From the NCBI GenBank assembly GCA_022843605.1, contig JALHNI010000046.1, positions 1-40,577 of the forward strand: a stretch of 40,577 bases of DNA, written 5' to 3'. How positions within the stretch are numbered: the first letter of the stretch is position 1; the number at the start of each line of letters is the position of its first letter. Shown piece after piece: positions 24,149-33,494 of the stretch. The notes beneath the pieces were generated by a model that saw only the letters and a list, made by a program, of their open reading frames with translations, searched no databases and was not told the DNA's origin. A program made the position numbers and the translations under genes. This stretch comes from Bryobacter sp. (GTDB lineage Bacteria; Acidobacteriota; Terriglobia; Bryobacterales; Bryobacteraceae).

Positions 24149-24177
24149 ATTACATCATGGGCCTGGATTCACGTCAA
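24149..24177 (-). promoter_or_regulatory. sigma70-like promoter for receptor 1
   Basis: On the minus strand TTGACG (24172-24177) and TGTAAT (24149-24154) are separated by exactly 17 bases. Transcription would start near 24142, giving an untranslated leader of about 80 bases before the ATG at 24062. It lies in the 151-base gap between the receptor and the cytochrome gene. I found no more convincing promoter in the gap. Confidence 0.6.
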
Positions 24178-24213
24178 TTGAAATTGGGTTGCCAATCATT
24201 CACTCGCAGTAAA

Positions 24214-25323
24214 TTATCGGGTTTGTCGCGGCTTCAGTTGAGAGCCCTCCCCGTACACGCCGATCCAGTGGTTGGTGAACCGGAGGGCGGGTTGCGGCGA
24301 GACTCGCGGCATGTGGCAGTTGATGCAATTAGAGCGGGCGGATGTTTGGCAACTGGGAGCGGGTGTCTGGCCACCAGGCTGATGGCAGGCGCGGCAGCGC
24401 TCGTTGTAGGCTGGGGCAGCTTTCTGGAGCGGCTGATGCGGCTGATGGCAGGTGAAGCAGGAGAGTTGGCCCTCGCTTTGGGTAAAGCACTTGCTCTGGC
24501 TGAGGTAGACCGGCTGGTGGCGGACGTTCCAGGAGTAGTTCCAGTCGATGGTGTCGCCTTTTGCGCCGGGAGGACGGTGGCAGCGTCCGCAGAATCCGTT
24601 GAGCGCGGTGGCCGAAAGCCGCTGGGGATTGTTGATTCGCTGGCGGGCTTCGGCGAGTTGTCCTCGACCGGCCGCGGCGGCGTGGTCGCGGCCCGGCCCG
24701 TGGCAGCTTTCGCACTGGACTCCCGGTTCGAGGGGTTGCAGACCGGATTCTGGATCGAGAGCCACGGGTCCGGTGGAGTGGCACTCGAAGCACCCGAGGA
24801 TGCCGGTTTGCGGGTGTGAGGTCTTGTACGGCACGCCCATCGCCTCGGGCAGCGTTTTGGGGCGGAGCGGACCGTGGCCCGCAGTGGGGGCCATGCGGTC
24901 CAAGGCACGATAGTAGGTGAGGTAGTGTTCGAGGTACCAATCCTGATCGATGCGCGTGACGAGCGTGACGGCCTGATCACCCGCGCCGAAAGCCCACTCC
25001 ACCGGAATGTCCATCTCGTTCTTCGCGTCGTACCCGGTGATGCGGAGTTGGTCGCCCGCACGGCGGAAGCGGAAGCGGAAGCCGGGATCGCGCCGGTACT
25101 CGGTGTCGCGGGCGAAGGCGTTAGCGAGAGGGTGCTGCGCGGCCCGGTGCAGGGAACGGGCGTGCCCGGTTTGGCCCTGGGACGAAGCTTGGACGGGGTG
25201 GCATTCGGCGCATCGCGCCGAGCCGGCATAGGCTGTCGCTTCGGCGGACGGGGCCCCGCCGGAGCGTTGGGCCACCGCCAGCCAAGCGATGGCGCCCACC
25301 ACGACGATCACAAGCATTCTCAT
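24214..25323 (-). CDS. seven-heme c-type cytochrome
   Basis: The start at 25323 (MRMLVIVVVGAIAWLAVAQ, a signal peptide or anchor) is favoured over open sequence further upstream. The 369-residue product has seven CxxCH motifs: CAECH (residues 38-42), CFECH, CESCH, CGRCH, CFTCH, CRACH and CINCH. Spacing resembles the cytochrome c554/c' multiheme group. It should be a periplasmic electron carrier or part of an extracytoplasmic oxidoreductase. A long heme-free stretch between the first and second motifs (about 140 residues) may form a separate domain. It is divergent from the hydrolase at 25413 with 89 bases between. No partner oxidoreductase is adjacent. Confidence 0.85.
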   Translation of the reverse strand: MRMLVIVVVGAIAWLAVAQRSGGAPSAEATAYAGSARCAECHPVQASSQGQTGHARSLHRAAQHPLANAFARDTEYRRDPGFRFRFRRAGDQLRITGYDAKNEMDIPVEWAFGAGDQAVTLVTRIDQDWYLEHYLTYYRALDRMAPTAGHGPLRPKTLPEAMGVPYKTSHPQTGILGCFECHSTGPVALDPESGLQPLEPGVQCESCHGPGRDHAAAAGRGQLAEARQRINNPQRLSATALNGFCGRCHRPPGAKGDTIDWNYSWNVRHQPVYLSQSKCFTQSEGQLSCFTCHQPHQPLQKAAPAYNERCRACHQPGGQTPAPSCQTSARSNCINCHMPRVSPQPALRFTNHWIGVYGEGSQLKPRQTR

Positions 25324-25412
25324 AGGTGCCCGACCCGGCGCTGCGATTTTACCAGACGGGCGCGGAAGCCCCTTCCCGGCGGCTATACTGAACCGCGTAA
25401 CCAGCAACATCT

Positions 25413-27485
25413 ATGAAACTCTTTATCCTCCTTTTCTCTCTCGTGGGTGTGGCGATGGCCCAGGGCGAACTGCAGTTCCTGCGCGACCACACTGACTACG
25501 GTGGGTTGCGCAACCAACTGCGCAATCGGGAACAGAAGCGCGCCCTGGCGCTGCTGGATGCGCGCGAGGCCCGGGTAGCTTCCTGGACGGCTCGGGAGGC
25601 GGGGACCCGCAAGGCGGAGGTGCGTGAGCGCCTGCTCCGCGCGCTGGGAGGCTTCCCCGAAAGGACGCCGCTGAATGCCCGCGTGATGGGAACCATCGTC
25701 GCCGACGGCTACCGGATCGAGAAGATCGTCTTTGAGAGCCAGCCGCGCTTCTTCGTCACGGCCAACCTCTATGTCCCCACGCGCGGTACGGGGCCCTTCC
25801 CGGCGATCCTGTTTCCGCTGGGCCATGAGGCCGGCGCGAAGGCGCATGAGGCTTGGCAGCAGGTCCTGGTGACGATGGTGCGCAAGGGCTACGTCTGTCT
25901 GGCGTGGGACACGCTGGGGCAAGGCGAGCGCGTGCAACTCTACGATGAAGACTTCGGCGCTTCCAAAGTGGTTAGCGGGACCACGGAGCATACGATCCTC
26001 GGCACGCAGACGCTGCTGAGCGGCGATCCGCTGGCCCGCTACACGATTTGGGACGGGATCCGCGCTCTCGACTATCTGGTGTCGCGTCCTGAAGTGGACC
26101 CCAAGCGGATCGGCTGCACCGGCAACTCCGGCGGAGGAACGCACACGGCCTACCTCTCGGCGCTCGATGACCGGATTCAGGTGGCGGCGCCTTCCTGCTA
26201 CATCACCTCCTGGCGGCGGTTGCTGCAGACGATCGGACCGCAGGATGCTGAGCAGTGCATCCCGCCGTTTCTGGCCGACGGGCTCGACCATGCAGACTTC
26301 ATCCACGCCTTCGCGCCGAAGCCTTACCTGGTGCTGTCGGCCGTGCGCGACTTCTTTTCGATTACCGGTGCGCGGGACAGCTTTGCCGAGGCTCGCCGAA
26401 GCTACGACCTGCTGGGCCAGGCGGAGAAGATCGCGATGACCGAGGCGGACGACGGCCACGGCTACAATCATTTACGCCGCGTGGCGGCTTACCGCTGGTT
26501 CGACCGTTGGCTGAAGGGCGTGACGGAGGAGACGGCGGACGTTCCCGTGACCCCGCGGCTCGAAGAGGAACTCAACGCCACGCCCACCGGGCAGGTGCAG
26601 ACCTCGCTGGGGGGTGAGACCGTGCATTCGCTGAATCTGGCCAGGGCGCGCTCCTTCCGCCGCAACACGCCAACGCCGGAGTTTGTCCGCCGCTTGATTG
26701 GCTATGAGGCGGCCACAGGCGCGCCGAAGGTGAAGCCGCTGGGCGAATTGCGCCGCAAAGGCTATCGTGTGGAGAAGCTGGTTTACGAGAGCGAAGCGGG
26801 CATTGAGATTCCCGCCGCGCTGTACTTGCCGGAGGGCCCGGCTGGAAAACATGCGGCCGTCGTTTATGCGGACGGCCGGGGCAAAGCGGCGGGCGATGGC
26901 GACGCGGCCACGCTCGCCGGGCAGGGCTTGATCGTCCTTTCGATTGACCTGCGCGGACTGGGCGAGACGCGCGCGGCGAGTGCCGAGGGCAGATCGGATT
27001 GGCCCCGTTACTTCGGCGACTACGAGAGTGGAATGACGGCGCTGCTGAGCGGTTCAACGCTGATGGGCGGACGGGCGCGAGACATCACTCGGGCAATCGA
27101 TCTGCTGGTGTCGCGGCCGGAGGTGGACGCGGCGCGGATTTATGGCGCGGGGCGAGATGCAGGCGGCCCGGCCATGCTTCACGCGGCGGCGATCGACAAT
27201 CGGCTCCAGCGAATCACGCTCGAACGAGCACTCGAAAGCTACCTGTCGGTGGCCGAGCATCGCATCAATCGCAACGTCTTCGAGCAGGTGATTCCGGGCG
27301 TACTGCGCCACTACGACTTGCCCGATCTCGCGAAGGTGCTGGGCCAACGGCGTTTGACGTTGGTGGACGCGGCCGATCCGCTGGGCGTTGCCGCGCCGCT
27401 GGCCCGGATTCGGGCCGCCTATCCGGAGGCGCGAGTCGTTCGCCGCCAAGTTAGCGACACGGCTGCGACGCTGTACGGCTTCTAG
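25413..27485 (+). CDS. secreted two-domain alpha/beta hydrolase, paralogue of the 2630-4717 gene
   Basis: The 690-residue product starts with a clear signal peptide (MKLFILLFSLVGVAMAQ). The first domain has the nucleophile elbow GNSGGG with Ser239, the acid Asp313 in VRDFFSI and His349 in DDGHG. The second half (from about residue 420, beginning PKVKPLGELRRKGYRVEKLVYES) repeats the fold but has YGAGRDAGG where the nucleophile would be, so it is probably inactive. The two paralogues share SCYI/ACYI, GPQDAEQ, GLDHAD and APKPYLVLS. An esterase or peptidase acting outside the cytoplasm is likely. It ends interlocked with the convergent DinB gene (shared CTA in CTAG). Confidence 0.82.
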   Translation: MKLFILLFSLVGVAMAQGELQFLRDHTDYGGLRNQLRNREQKRALALLDAREARVASWTAREAGTRKAEVRERLLRALGGFPERTPLNARVMGTIVADGYRIEKIVFESQPRFFVTANLYVPTRGTGPFPAILFPLGHEAGAKAHEAWQQVLVTMVRKGYVCLAWDTLGQGERVQLYDEDFGASKVVSGTTEHTILGTQTLLSGDPLARYTIWDGIRALDYLVSRPEVDPKRIGCTGNSGGGTHTAYLSALDDRIQVAAPSCYITSWRRLLQTIGPQDAEQCIPPFLADGLDHADFIHAFAPKPYLVLSAVRDFFSITGARDSFAEARRSYDLLGQAEKIAMTEADDGHGYNHLRRVAAYRWFDRWLKGVTEETADVPVTPRLEEELNATPTGQVQTSLGGETVHSLNLARARSFRRNTPTPEFVRRLIGYEAATGAPKVKPLGELRRKGYRVEKLVYESEAGIEIPAALYLPEGPAGKHAAVVYADGRGKAAGDGDAATLAGQGLIVLSIDLRGLGETRAASAEGRSDWPRYFGDYESGMTALLSGSTLMGGRARDITRAIDLLVSRPEVDAARIYGAGRDAGGPAMLHAAAIDNRLQRITLERALESYLSVAEHRINRNVFEQVIPGVLRHYDLPDLAKVLGQRRLTLVDAADPLGVAAPLARIRAAYPEARVVRRQVSDTAATLYGF

Positions 27486-27991
27486 CCACTGGCTCCGCCC
27501 CTGCTTCGCCAGACATCCCAGGTGAGCGGGCCGGCGTGATCGTCCGTCAACGGGCAGCCGGCGGACTTAAGCGCCAGCTTGATCTGGCCGTGATGGTAGG
27601 CGTCATGGAAGATGAGTAGCTGGAGCAGCAGCAGGGGATGGTCGTAGTTCAGCTCTAACGACCGGTGAGACATGATGCGGTTCTCCACCGCATCGCGCAC
27701 GCGCTGTGCGCTTTCGGTGAGCATGGCGACGATGCGTTGCGGGTCAGGTTCCGAGGCCCACTCCTGGGCCGGCACGGCACCGGCGAACTCGGGCGCTTCT
27801 TCGAGCACTGACACCATGCGCTCATGATGCAGATGGGTGAACATCTCCGAGACGGACGGGCTCCCTTCCATCGCCCGCGCTTGCAGGCCGCCCTGGGGGA
27901 GGGCGTGGAGGAGGTTGAGCAGAATGGCGTTGCTGCGGTCCCAGGAGTTGAGAAGGGCGTCCAGCAGGCGGCGATCAGGAGTGTCGGACAT
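27482..27991 (-). CDS. DinB-family four-helix-bundle protein
   Basis: The 169-residue product has the DinB/YfiT layout: a first helix (LLDALLNSWDRSNAILLNLL), a second with FTHLHHERM, and a last helix with LIFHDAYHHGQIKLAL. The His in THLHH and the two His in HDAYHH form the expected metal-binding triad. Members bind a divalent metal and often act as thiol S-transferases or hydrolases; the substrate here is unknown. It starts with ATG at 27991, divergent from the IclR gene with 134 bases between, and its 3' end overlaps the hydrolase stop by four bases. Confidence 0.8.
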   Translation of the reverse strand: MSDTPDRRLLDALLNSWDRSNAILLNLLHALPQGGLQARAMEGSPSVSEMFTHLHHERMVSVLEEAPEFAGAVPAQEWASEPDPQRIVAMLTESAQRVRDAVENRIMSHRSLELNYDHPLLLLQLLIFHDAYHHGQIKLALKSAGCPLTDDHAGPLTWDVWRSRGGASG

Positions 27992-28105
27992 GAGGCTCTC
28001 TGGTTCAAGTTACCAACGATCCTGGGGCGAACTCCTCGATCAATCCGGCCTAGTGCAATATTGATCTCTCGTTCATCCGTCTGTAAACCCGCGCGCCTAC
28101 CATCA

Positions 28106-28123
28106 AGTGGAATCGATTCCACT
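28106..28123. promoter_or_regulatory. perfect 18-bp palindrome, candidate IclR operator
   Basis: AGTGGAATCGATTCCACT is a perfect palindrome ending two bases before the IclR start codon. Its core TGGAAT-CG-ATTCCA closely resembles the E. coli IclR operator TGGAAAT-N-ATTTCCA. Bound regulator would cover the ribosome binding region and block transcription from the start, so strong autoregulation of the downstream IclR-receptor-VCBS unit is likely. The adjacent divergent DinB gene might also be affected. Confidence 0.65.
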
Positions 28124-28125
28124 CT

Positions 28126-28986
28126 ATGGAACAGCGCATTGCTCATCCCGCTCGTACTGAAGTTCTGGAAAAGGCCGTGGCCATTCTGGAACTGCTTGCC
28201 GACCATCCCTCTGGCCTCACCTTGGCCCGGGTTGCTGAACTGACGGGCCTCCCCAAAACCTCGGCTCATCGCCTACTGCTTTCGTGGATTGGTCTGGGCT
28301 ACGTCATCCGCCACGCCAACTCGCAGTTCGCGCTTGGACTTCAGGCCATTGAGCTTTCGCGACGCGTCGCACGGCGCAACCGGCCTGTGGAGATCTGTCA
28401 CGCCCTTCTGCGGCAGTTGCAGCAGGAATCCGGTGAGAGCGTCTACTTTGGCATTTACCGCGCCGGTGCGGTCCTCCTTGTCGATGCCGTCGAGAGCGCC
28501 CATGCTGTGCGCGTCGTCGTCGATCTTGGCGAGCAGTGCCACTTGCACGCCTCCGCGCAAGGTTTGGTGGTTGCGGCGCATCTCGATCCACTCCAACTGG
28601 AGCAGCACCTTCGAGCTTCCGGCCTGAAGCCGATTACGGCGCGCACCAATACGGACTGGCATGTGCTGGCTGAGCGCCTTGAGCTGTGCCGGAGCCGAGG
28701 TTATGCCATCAATGTAGGCGAGACGGTGGAGGGCGCGATTTGCCTCGGTGCGCCGGTCTTCGCCGGAACTGACGGCGCGGTGCTGGGGTCGATTGGCATC
28801 AGCACGCCTGAGTTCCGGGCCACCCCCGCCGTTTGCGAACGTCAGGCGCAACTCATGCTGGCGGTCGCCGAAGAGATGTCGCGGGCTCTTTCCGGCTTGC
28901 CGACCGAACCCGAAGCCCGATCCCGTTGCCCGATTGCAGTCCCGCCCGCCGGACCGCCGGCGCGTCGGCATCCATCGCTTTCCTAA
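28126..28986 (+). CDS. IclR-family transcriptional regulator
   Basis: The 286-residue protein has the IclR winged HTH (ILELLADHPSGLTLARVAEL then TGLPKTSAHRLLLSW, residues about 20-60) and the GAF-like effector domain with ESVYFGIYRAGAVLLVDAVES, LHASAQGL and GAICLGAPVF...GSIGIS, where small acids or sugars bind. It starts with ATG at 28126, two bases after a perfect palindrome. The Pro/Arg-rich last 25 residues are unlike the family and probably disordered. The receptor gene follows after 23 bases on the same strand, so regulator, receptor and VCBS protein probably form one autoregulated unit. Confidence 0.9.
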   Translation: MEQRIAHPARTEVLEKAVAILELLADHPSGLTLARVAELTGLPKTSAHRLLLSWIGLGYVIRHANSQFALGLQAIELSRRVARRNRPVEICHALLRQLQQESGESVYFGIYRAGAVLLVDAVESAHAVRVVVDLGEQCHLHASAQGLVVAAHLDPLQLEQHLRASGLKPITARTNTDWHVLAERLELCRSRGYAINVGETVEGAICLGAPVFAGTDGAVLGSIGISTPEFRATPAVCERQAQLMLAVAEEMSRALSGLPTEPEARSRCPIAVPPAGPPARRHPSLS

Positions 28987-29009
28987 TTCGATTTCCCGGA
29001 GAAACTGAA

Positions 29010-32000
29010 ATGACTTTCAACTCTTACGCCCGAATTGTGTCCACACTCCTGCTATTTGCGGCGGCCGCCGCCGGACAAGTGGCCCCGTCGCAAGTACTGG
29101 GCGCGGTTACGGATCCGAGTGGCGCGGCTATCGCCTCTGCGCGCGTTACCCTGACCTCGGATGCCCGCGGGTTCACGAGCCGCACGTTGACGGCAGATGA
29201 CGGCTACTATGCATTTTCCAACTTGATTCCCGGCACTTACCGGCTGGAGGTGGAACAGAGCGGCTTTCGGCCGTTTAGTCAGTCCGGCATTGTGGCGTTG
29301 GCGGCGCGCAGCGTTCGGGCCGATGTGGTGCTCGCCGTGGGCAACGCGAATGAGAGCGTCACCGTGTCGGGCGATGCTTCCTTGCTAGATACTTCTACCC
29401 AGGAAGTGGGGCAGACGATCGACAACCGCCGTGTGATCAGCCTTCCGCTGAACGGCCGCAGCTACCTTGAGCTGGCTCCCCTGGCGCCCAACGCGATCCC
29501 TTTCACCACGGGCACTCGTCAGGGCACCGGCTTTGTGCTGGGCGGCAGCCGCTTCAATTCGAACAACCTCATGGTGGATGGGATCGACAACAACACGGTG
29601 TTCTTCAATCGCGATGCGGTGCGTCCCTCGGTCGATAGCATTCAGGAGTTTCGCGTAATTACTAACTCGCCCAGCGCGGAGTATGGGCGTAACATGGGCG
29701 GCGTCATCACGGTGACGACTAAGTCCGGCGGCAATCAGTTTCACGGCAGCCTATTCGAATTTCACCGGAACAATCATTTAAATGCGCGCAATGCTTTCTC
29801 TTCGCAGCCTAGCCCGTTCTTTCTGCGCAATCAGTACGGCGCTTCGCTGGGCGGTCCGGTGCTGAAGAATCGGGCGTTCTTCTTCGGCAATTTTGAGAAG
29901 CTGAAACAGCGGGAATCCAGTGTCGCCAACCTGAGTGTGCCCGCCGCTGATCTCCGGCAAGGCATCTTCCCGGCGAACCGGCTGGTCTTCGATCCAGCCA
30001 CGACGCGCCCCAATCCCAACAGCCCCGGCCAGTTCATCCGCGATCCTTTCGCCAACAACCGCATCCCGGCTTCGGCCATCGATCCGGTGGGCCGCCGTAT
30101 CGCCACGGAAGCCTGGCCTGCCGCGAACGTTGGCACCACTGCCCATCGCGTGCAGGTGCCGCGGAACTTCGACGAAAACCAATGGAACCTTCGCGGCGAC
30201 CTTCGCCCGACGGACCGTCAACTGGTCGCTCTTCGCTATACGACTTACGATACTTTCACCGCCGCGAACGACGGTTTCTCCCCGAATTACTCGGGAGCCG
30301 CCAACCCCATCAACATCGGTCACAACGCCCTCGCCAGCCACACCTTCACTTTTAACCCGCGACTGATTAACGACGCCCGCATTGGCTTCAACCGCTTCGT
30401 CGTTGACCAGAAGCCCCAGAACTTCGGCACCGATCCGGCGGGCGCCATCGGTTTGCGGGGCACCAATCCGAGCCAGGCCGTCTCTTCGTTTCCTTCCATT
30501 CAAACCGGTTACTCCGAGTTCGGCTCCGGCAGTAACTTCGTTGTCTCCGCCGAAACCACTTATCAGATCGCCGATACTGTCACCTGGTACGCGGGCAAGC
30601 ATACGCTCAAATCCGGCCTCGACCTTCGCTACCTCCAGGCCAACGTCTTCGGATCTTTCGTTCCCTTTGGCCAACTCCGGTTCGGTTCCATCTTCTCGAG
30701 CCAGCCCTCGCAGGCCAACACCGGGGACGTCATCGCCGATCTGTTGCTCGGCTACCCGCAATCCATCCAACTCAACGTCCAATTCAGCCCCCTTTACAAT
30801 CGCCAGAGCCTCTTCGGCGCATTCTTGCAGGACGAGTGGCGGTTGAGCCGCAAACTCACGCTCAATCTGGGCTTGCGCTACGAACTCTTTACCCCGGTGG
30901 TCGACAAATATGACCGCCAGGCGAACCCGAACATTGCCAATCCTCTTGGCGAGTTCCGTCTTGCTACGCGCGATGGCCAGATTCCTTCGTTTGTTCAGAG
31001 TGAGATCAACCAGCTACCGATTCCGGCCGCTGAACGCACGCGCCTCTTCCAGCCCGGCGACTCGCGCGGCCTGACGCGCACCAATTGGCTTGACTTCTCT
31101 CCACGGTTTGGCCTCGCCTATCAGCTTGATCCGCGCACCGTCGTCCGCACCGGCTTCGGCGCTTACCGCTCGCTCACCGGCGGGGGCACTTTTGTCCGCC
31201 TCGGCTTCAACCCGCCGAACTTCATCGAGACCTTCTTCATCGCTCCCAACTCAGTTACGCCTGTGGCCCGGTTGCAAACGGGCGTCCCCTCTTTCCAGCA
31301 GGGTTCCGGCCGGATTGAAGGGCTCAGCCCGCGCCATCTTTTCGAAGATGACAACCGCAACCAACTCACGCTTCAATGGAACTTCAACGTGCAGCGTCAA
31401 CTCACTTCCAACTTCGTCGTCGAAGCCGGGTACGCGGCTTCTTTCGGCCGCAACTTGACGTTGTTCCTTCTGGAGAACCAGATTCGGGACAAGGCCGACT
31501 ACGGCAAAGGTCAGGGGGCCCGTCCTGTGCCGGTCTTCGGCAACATCTGGGGCTGGGGCAGCGGCGCCAAGAGCCGCTATCACGCGGCCACGCTGCGTGC
31601 GGAGAAGCGCTTCAGTTCCGGTCTAGCCGTCCTTGGCTCCTACACCTGGGCCAAATCCCACGACAACGCGCCGGGTGACTTCGCGGTCGGCAACCTCGGC
31701 ATTTCCACTGCGCCCATCGATAGCTTCGATATCTCGCGCGAGTACGGCAGGTCGGGCTTCGACACCCGTCACCGTTTCGTGGTCTCCAGCCTCTACGAGC
31801 TTCCTTTTGGCCAAGGTCAACGCTGGCTGTCGGGCGGCAAGTTGAACCACTACCTTTTCGGCGGCTGGGATGTCTCGGCCATCACCTCCTGGCAGACCGG
31901 CTTGCCCGTGGACATTCGCACCCAGACGACCCGGACCTTCAGCTTCAACAATCAGAACCGCCCCAACCGGGTAGCGGACGGCAACCTGTCCGGCGATCAG

Positions 32001-32300
32001 CGCACCGTTGACCGCTGGTTCGATACCGCCGCCTACACCAACCCCGTCGACTTCCAACTCGGCAATAGCGGCCGCAACACGGTGACTGCGCCCGGCTTCT
32101 TCAACCTGGATGCGACGATCGCCAAGAAGGTGGGCTTCGGCGAAGGGCGGTTCGTGCAGTTTCGCGCCGAATTCTTCAATCTCACCAACACCGTCAATCT
32201 GGGCTCGCCGAACAATCTGCTCGGCAACCCCAACTTTGGCCGCATCCTCAGTTCGCGCGCCGCCCGCCAAATCCAATTCGGACTGCGCATCCAGTTTTAA
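29010..32300 (+). CDS. Oar-like TonB-dependent outer-membrane receptor (receptor 2)
   Basis: The ATG at 29010 has a GGAGA about ten bases upstream and begins a signal peptide (ARIVSTLLLFAAAAAGQ); the open frame before it overlaps the IclR gene and is discounted. The 1096-residue product has the regulatory-like domain (GAVTDPSGAAIASARVTL), plug-like blocks SLPLNGRSYLELAPLAP, MVDGIDNNTV and SIQEFRVITNSPSAEYGR, and a barrel ending GLRIQF with terminal Phe. Its position right after IclR and 12 bases before a VCBS-repeat protein suggests uptake or binding of a ligand whose metabolite the IclR protein senses. The ligand is not predictable from sequence. Confidence 0.92.
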   Translation: MTFNSYARIVSTLLLFAAAAAGQVAPSQVLGAVTDPSGAAIASARVTLTSDARGFTSRTLTADDGYYAFSNLIPGTYRLEVEQSGFRPFSQSGIVALAARSVRADVVLAVGNANESVTVSGDASLLDTSTQEVGQTIDNRRVISLPLNGRSYLELAPLAPNAIPFTTGTRQGTGFVLGGSRFNSNNLMVDGIDNNTVFFNRDAVRPSVDSIQEFRVITNSPSAEYGRNMGGVITVTTKSGGNQFHGSLFEFHRNNHLNARNAFSSQPSPFFLRNQYGASLGGPVLKNRAFFFGNFEKLKQRESSVANLSVPAADLRQGIFPANRLVFDPATTRPNPNSPGQFIRDPFANNRIPASAIDPVGRRIATEAWPAANVGTTAHRVQVPRNFDENQWNLRGDLRPTDRQLVALRYTTYDTFTAANDGFSPNYSGAANPINIGHNALASHTFTFNPRLINDARIGFNRFVVDQKPQNFGTDPAGAIGLRGTNPSQAVSSFPSIQTGYSEFGSGSNFVVSAETTYQIADTVTWYAGKHTLKSGLDLRYLQANVFGSFVPFGQLRFGSIFSSQPSQANTGDVIADLLLGYPQSIQLNVQFSPLYNRQSLFGAFLQDEWRLSRKLTLNLGLRYELFTPVVDKYDRQANPNIANPLGEFRLATRDGQIPSFVQSEINQLPIPAAERTRLFQPGDSRGLTRTNWLDFSPRFGLAYQLDPRTVVRTGFGAYRSLTGGGTFVRLGFNPPNFIETFFIAPNSVTPVARLQTGVPSFQQGSGRIEGLSPRHLFEDDNRNQLTLQWNFNVQRQLTSNFVVEAGYAASFGRNLTLFLLENQIRDKADYGKGQGARPVPVFGNIWGWGSGAKSRYHAATLRAEKRFSSGLAVLGSYTWAKSHDNAPGDFAVGNLGISTAPIDSFDISREYGRSGFDTRHRFVVSSLYELPFGQGQRWLSGGKLNHYLFGGWDVSAITSWQTGLPVDIRTQTTRTFSFNNQNRPNRVADGNLSGDQRTVDRWFDTAAYTNPVDFQLGNSGRNTVTAPGFFNLDATIAKKVGFGEGRFVQFRAEFFNLTNTVNLGSPNNLLGNPNFGRILSSRAARQIQFGLRIQF

Positions 32301-32312
32301 GAAAGGCCCCCG

Positions 32313-33470
32313 ATGCTCCCGCTTCTCATTTTCGCCGCCGCGTCACTTTACCCCACCGCTCCCGGACCCTATCACCTGGCTAGCGGCGACTTGAACCGCG
32401 ACGGCTTCCCGGACATTGTCGTCGTTTGCCGGGGCGAGCTACTGCTCCCCAGCGAAAAGCGCCCCGCCAACGACACGGTTACCGTTTACTTCACGAACGG
32501 ATCAGCGGACCTGGCCAAGAGACGCGACTTTACCGTGGGCTTCGGACCCTACACCGCGCTGATTCGAGACCTTGATGGCGACGGCCTCCTCGACCTGGCC
32601 GTCGTCAACTTTCAGGCCAACGACGGCCGCCATCTGTCGCTGCTGTGGGGCCAATCGCAGGAGCCCTTCCTGGCCAATGCCCAATCGATGAGCATTCCCG
32701 GCCCGCACGCCTACGATAAGCAACTTACGGCGGGTGGCGCTCCTATCTATCCCACGCCTGGCCTGACGTCGATTGCTGCGATCGACGCGGGCCCCGCCAG
32801 GTTGCCGCACCTCGTGGCCGTCGCCTGGTCGAGCGATTTCTTCGTTGTGCTGCGCAATGAGGGCCAACGCCGCTTTGTGCCGAAGCTGTATCCCTTGCCG
32901 CCCGGTCCTCGTGATGTCGCGGTCGCTGACTTCAACCGCGATGGCTATCCAGATCTGGCGTTCACGATCTATTCCTCGAATCTGGTCGAGGTCTGGCGCG
33001 GGGATGCGAAAGGCGCGTTTAGCCGCGATCAGACCTTCCACGCGCAAGGCCATATCCCCTATCACCTGAAGGCCGCCGACCTCGATGGCGACGGCTTCCC
33101 CGATCTCGTGGTCGGCAACCGCGGACCGTCCGATAACGTGGCGGTCTTCCGCAATGAGAAGGGTCGCTTTCGCTTCTCGGGCGCCCATCGGACGGGCACT
33201 CCGAAGAAGGGCGAGACAACGGCCGACGAGATCCGCGATGTCCTGGTCCATGACCTGGACGGCGATGGCAAGCTGGACCTCCTGGCCGCGGGCCATGTTT
33301 CGCACAAGGTGATCGTCTGGTCCGGCACCGGCCGTGCGGGCTTCGGCGAAGCCTTTGGCCCGCCGCGCGCGATTGCCTTTCCCGGGAAGGGTCCCCGCAC
33401 GCTGCTTCCCGTTGGCGGCCGCATTGCGGTCGGCCTCTTCGATTCAAACGAACTTACCTGGCTGCCCTGA
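32313..33470 (+). CDS. secreted FG-GAP/VCBS repeat protein
   Basis: The 385-residue product has a short signal peptide (MLPLLIFAAASLYPTA) and a beta-propeller made of FG-GAP/VCBS repeats. Five calcium-binding loops are visible: DLNRDGFPD, DLDGDGLLD, DFNRDGYPD, DLDGDGFPD and DLDGDGKLD, spread from about residue 26 to 325. Such propellers bind Ca2+ and act in ligand binding or adhesion at the surface. No catalytic domain is attached. It starts 12 bases after receptor 2 and is almost certainly co-expressed, so it may present or capture the receptor's ligand. Confidence 0.88.
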   Translation: MLPLLIFAAASLYPTAPGPYHLASGDLNRDGFPDIVVVCRGELLLPSEKRPANDTVTVYFTNGSADLAKRRDFTVGFGPYTALIRDLDGDGLLDLAVVNFQANDGRHLSLLWGQSQEPFLANAQSMSIPGPHAYDKQLTAGGAPIYPTPGLTSIAAIDAGPARLPHLVAVAWSSDFFVVLRNEGQRRFVPKLYPLPPGPRDVAVADFNRDGYPDLAFTIYSSNLVEVWRGDAKGAFSRDQTFHAQGHIPYHLKAADLDGDGFPDLVVGNRGPSDNVAVFRNEKGRFRFSGAHRTGTPKKGETTADEIRDVLVHDLDGDGKLDLLAAGHVSHKVIVWSGTGRAGFGEAFGPPRAIAFPGKGPRTLLPVGGRIAVGLFDSNELTWLP

Positions 33471-33494
33471 CCTTACCTGCCCTATCATCACGAG

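Noticed and set aside
29778-30782. A 334-codon - strand frame opposite receptor 2
   Set aside because: Gly/Val/Glu-rich shadow of receptor codons without motif or signal.
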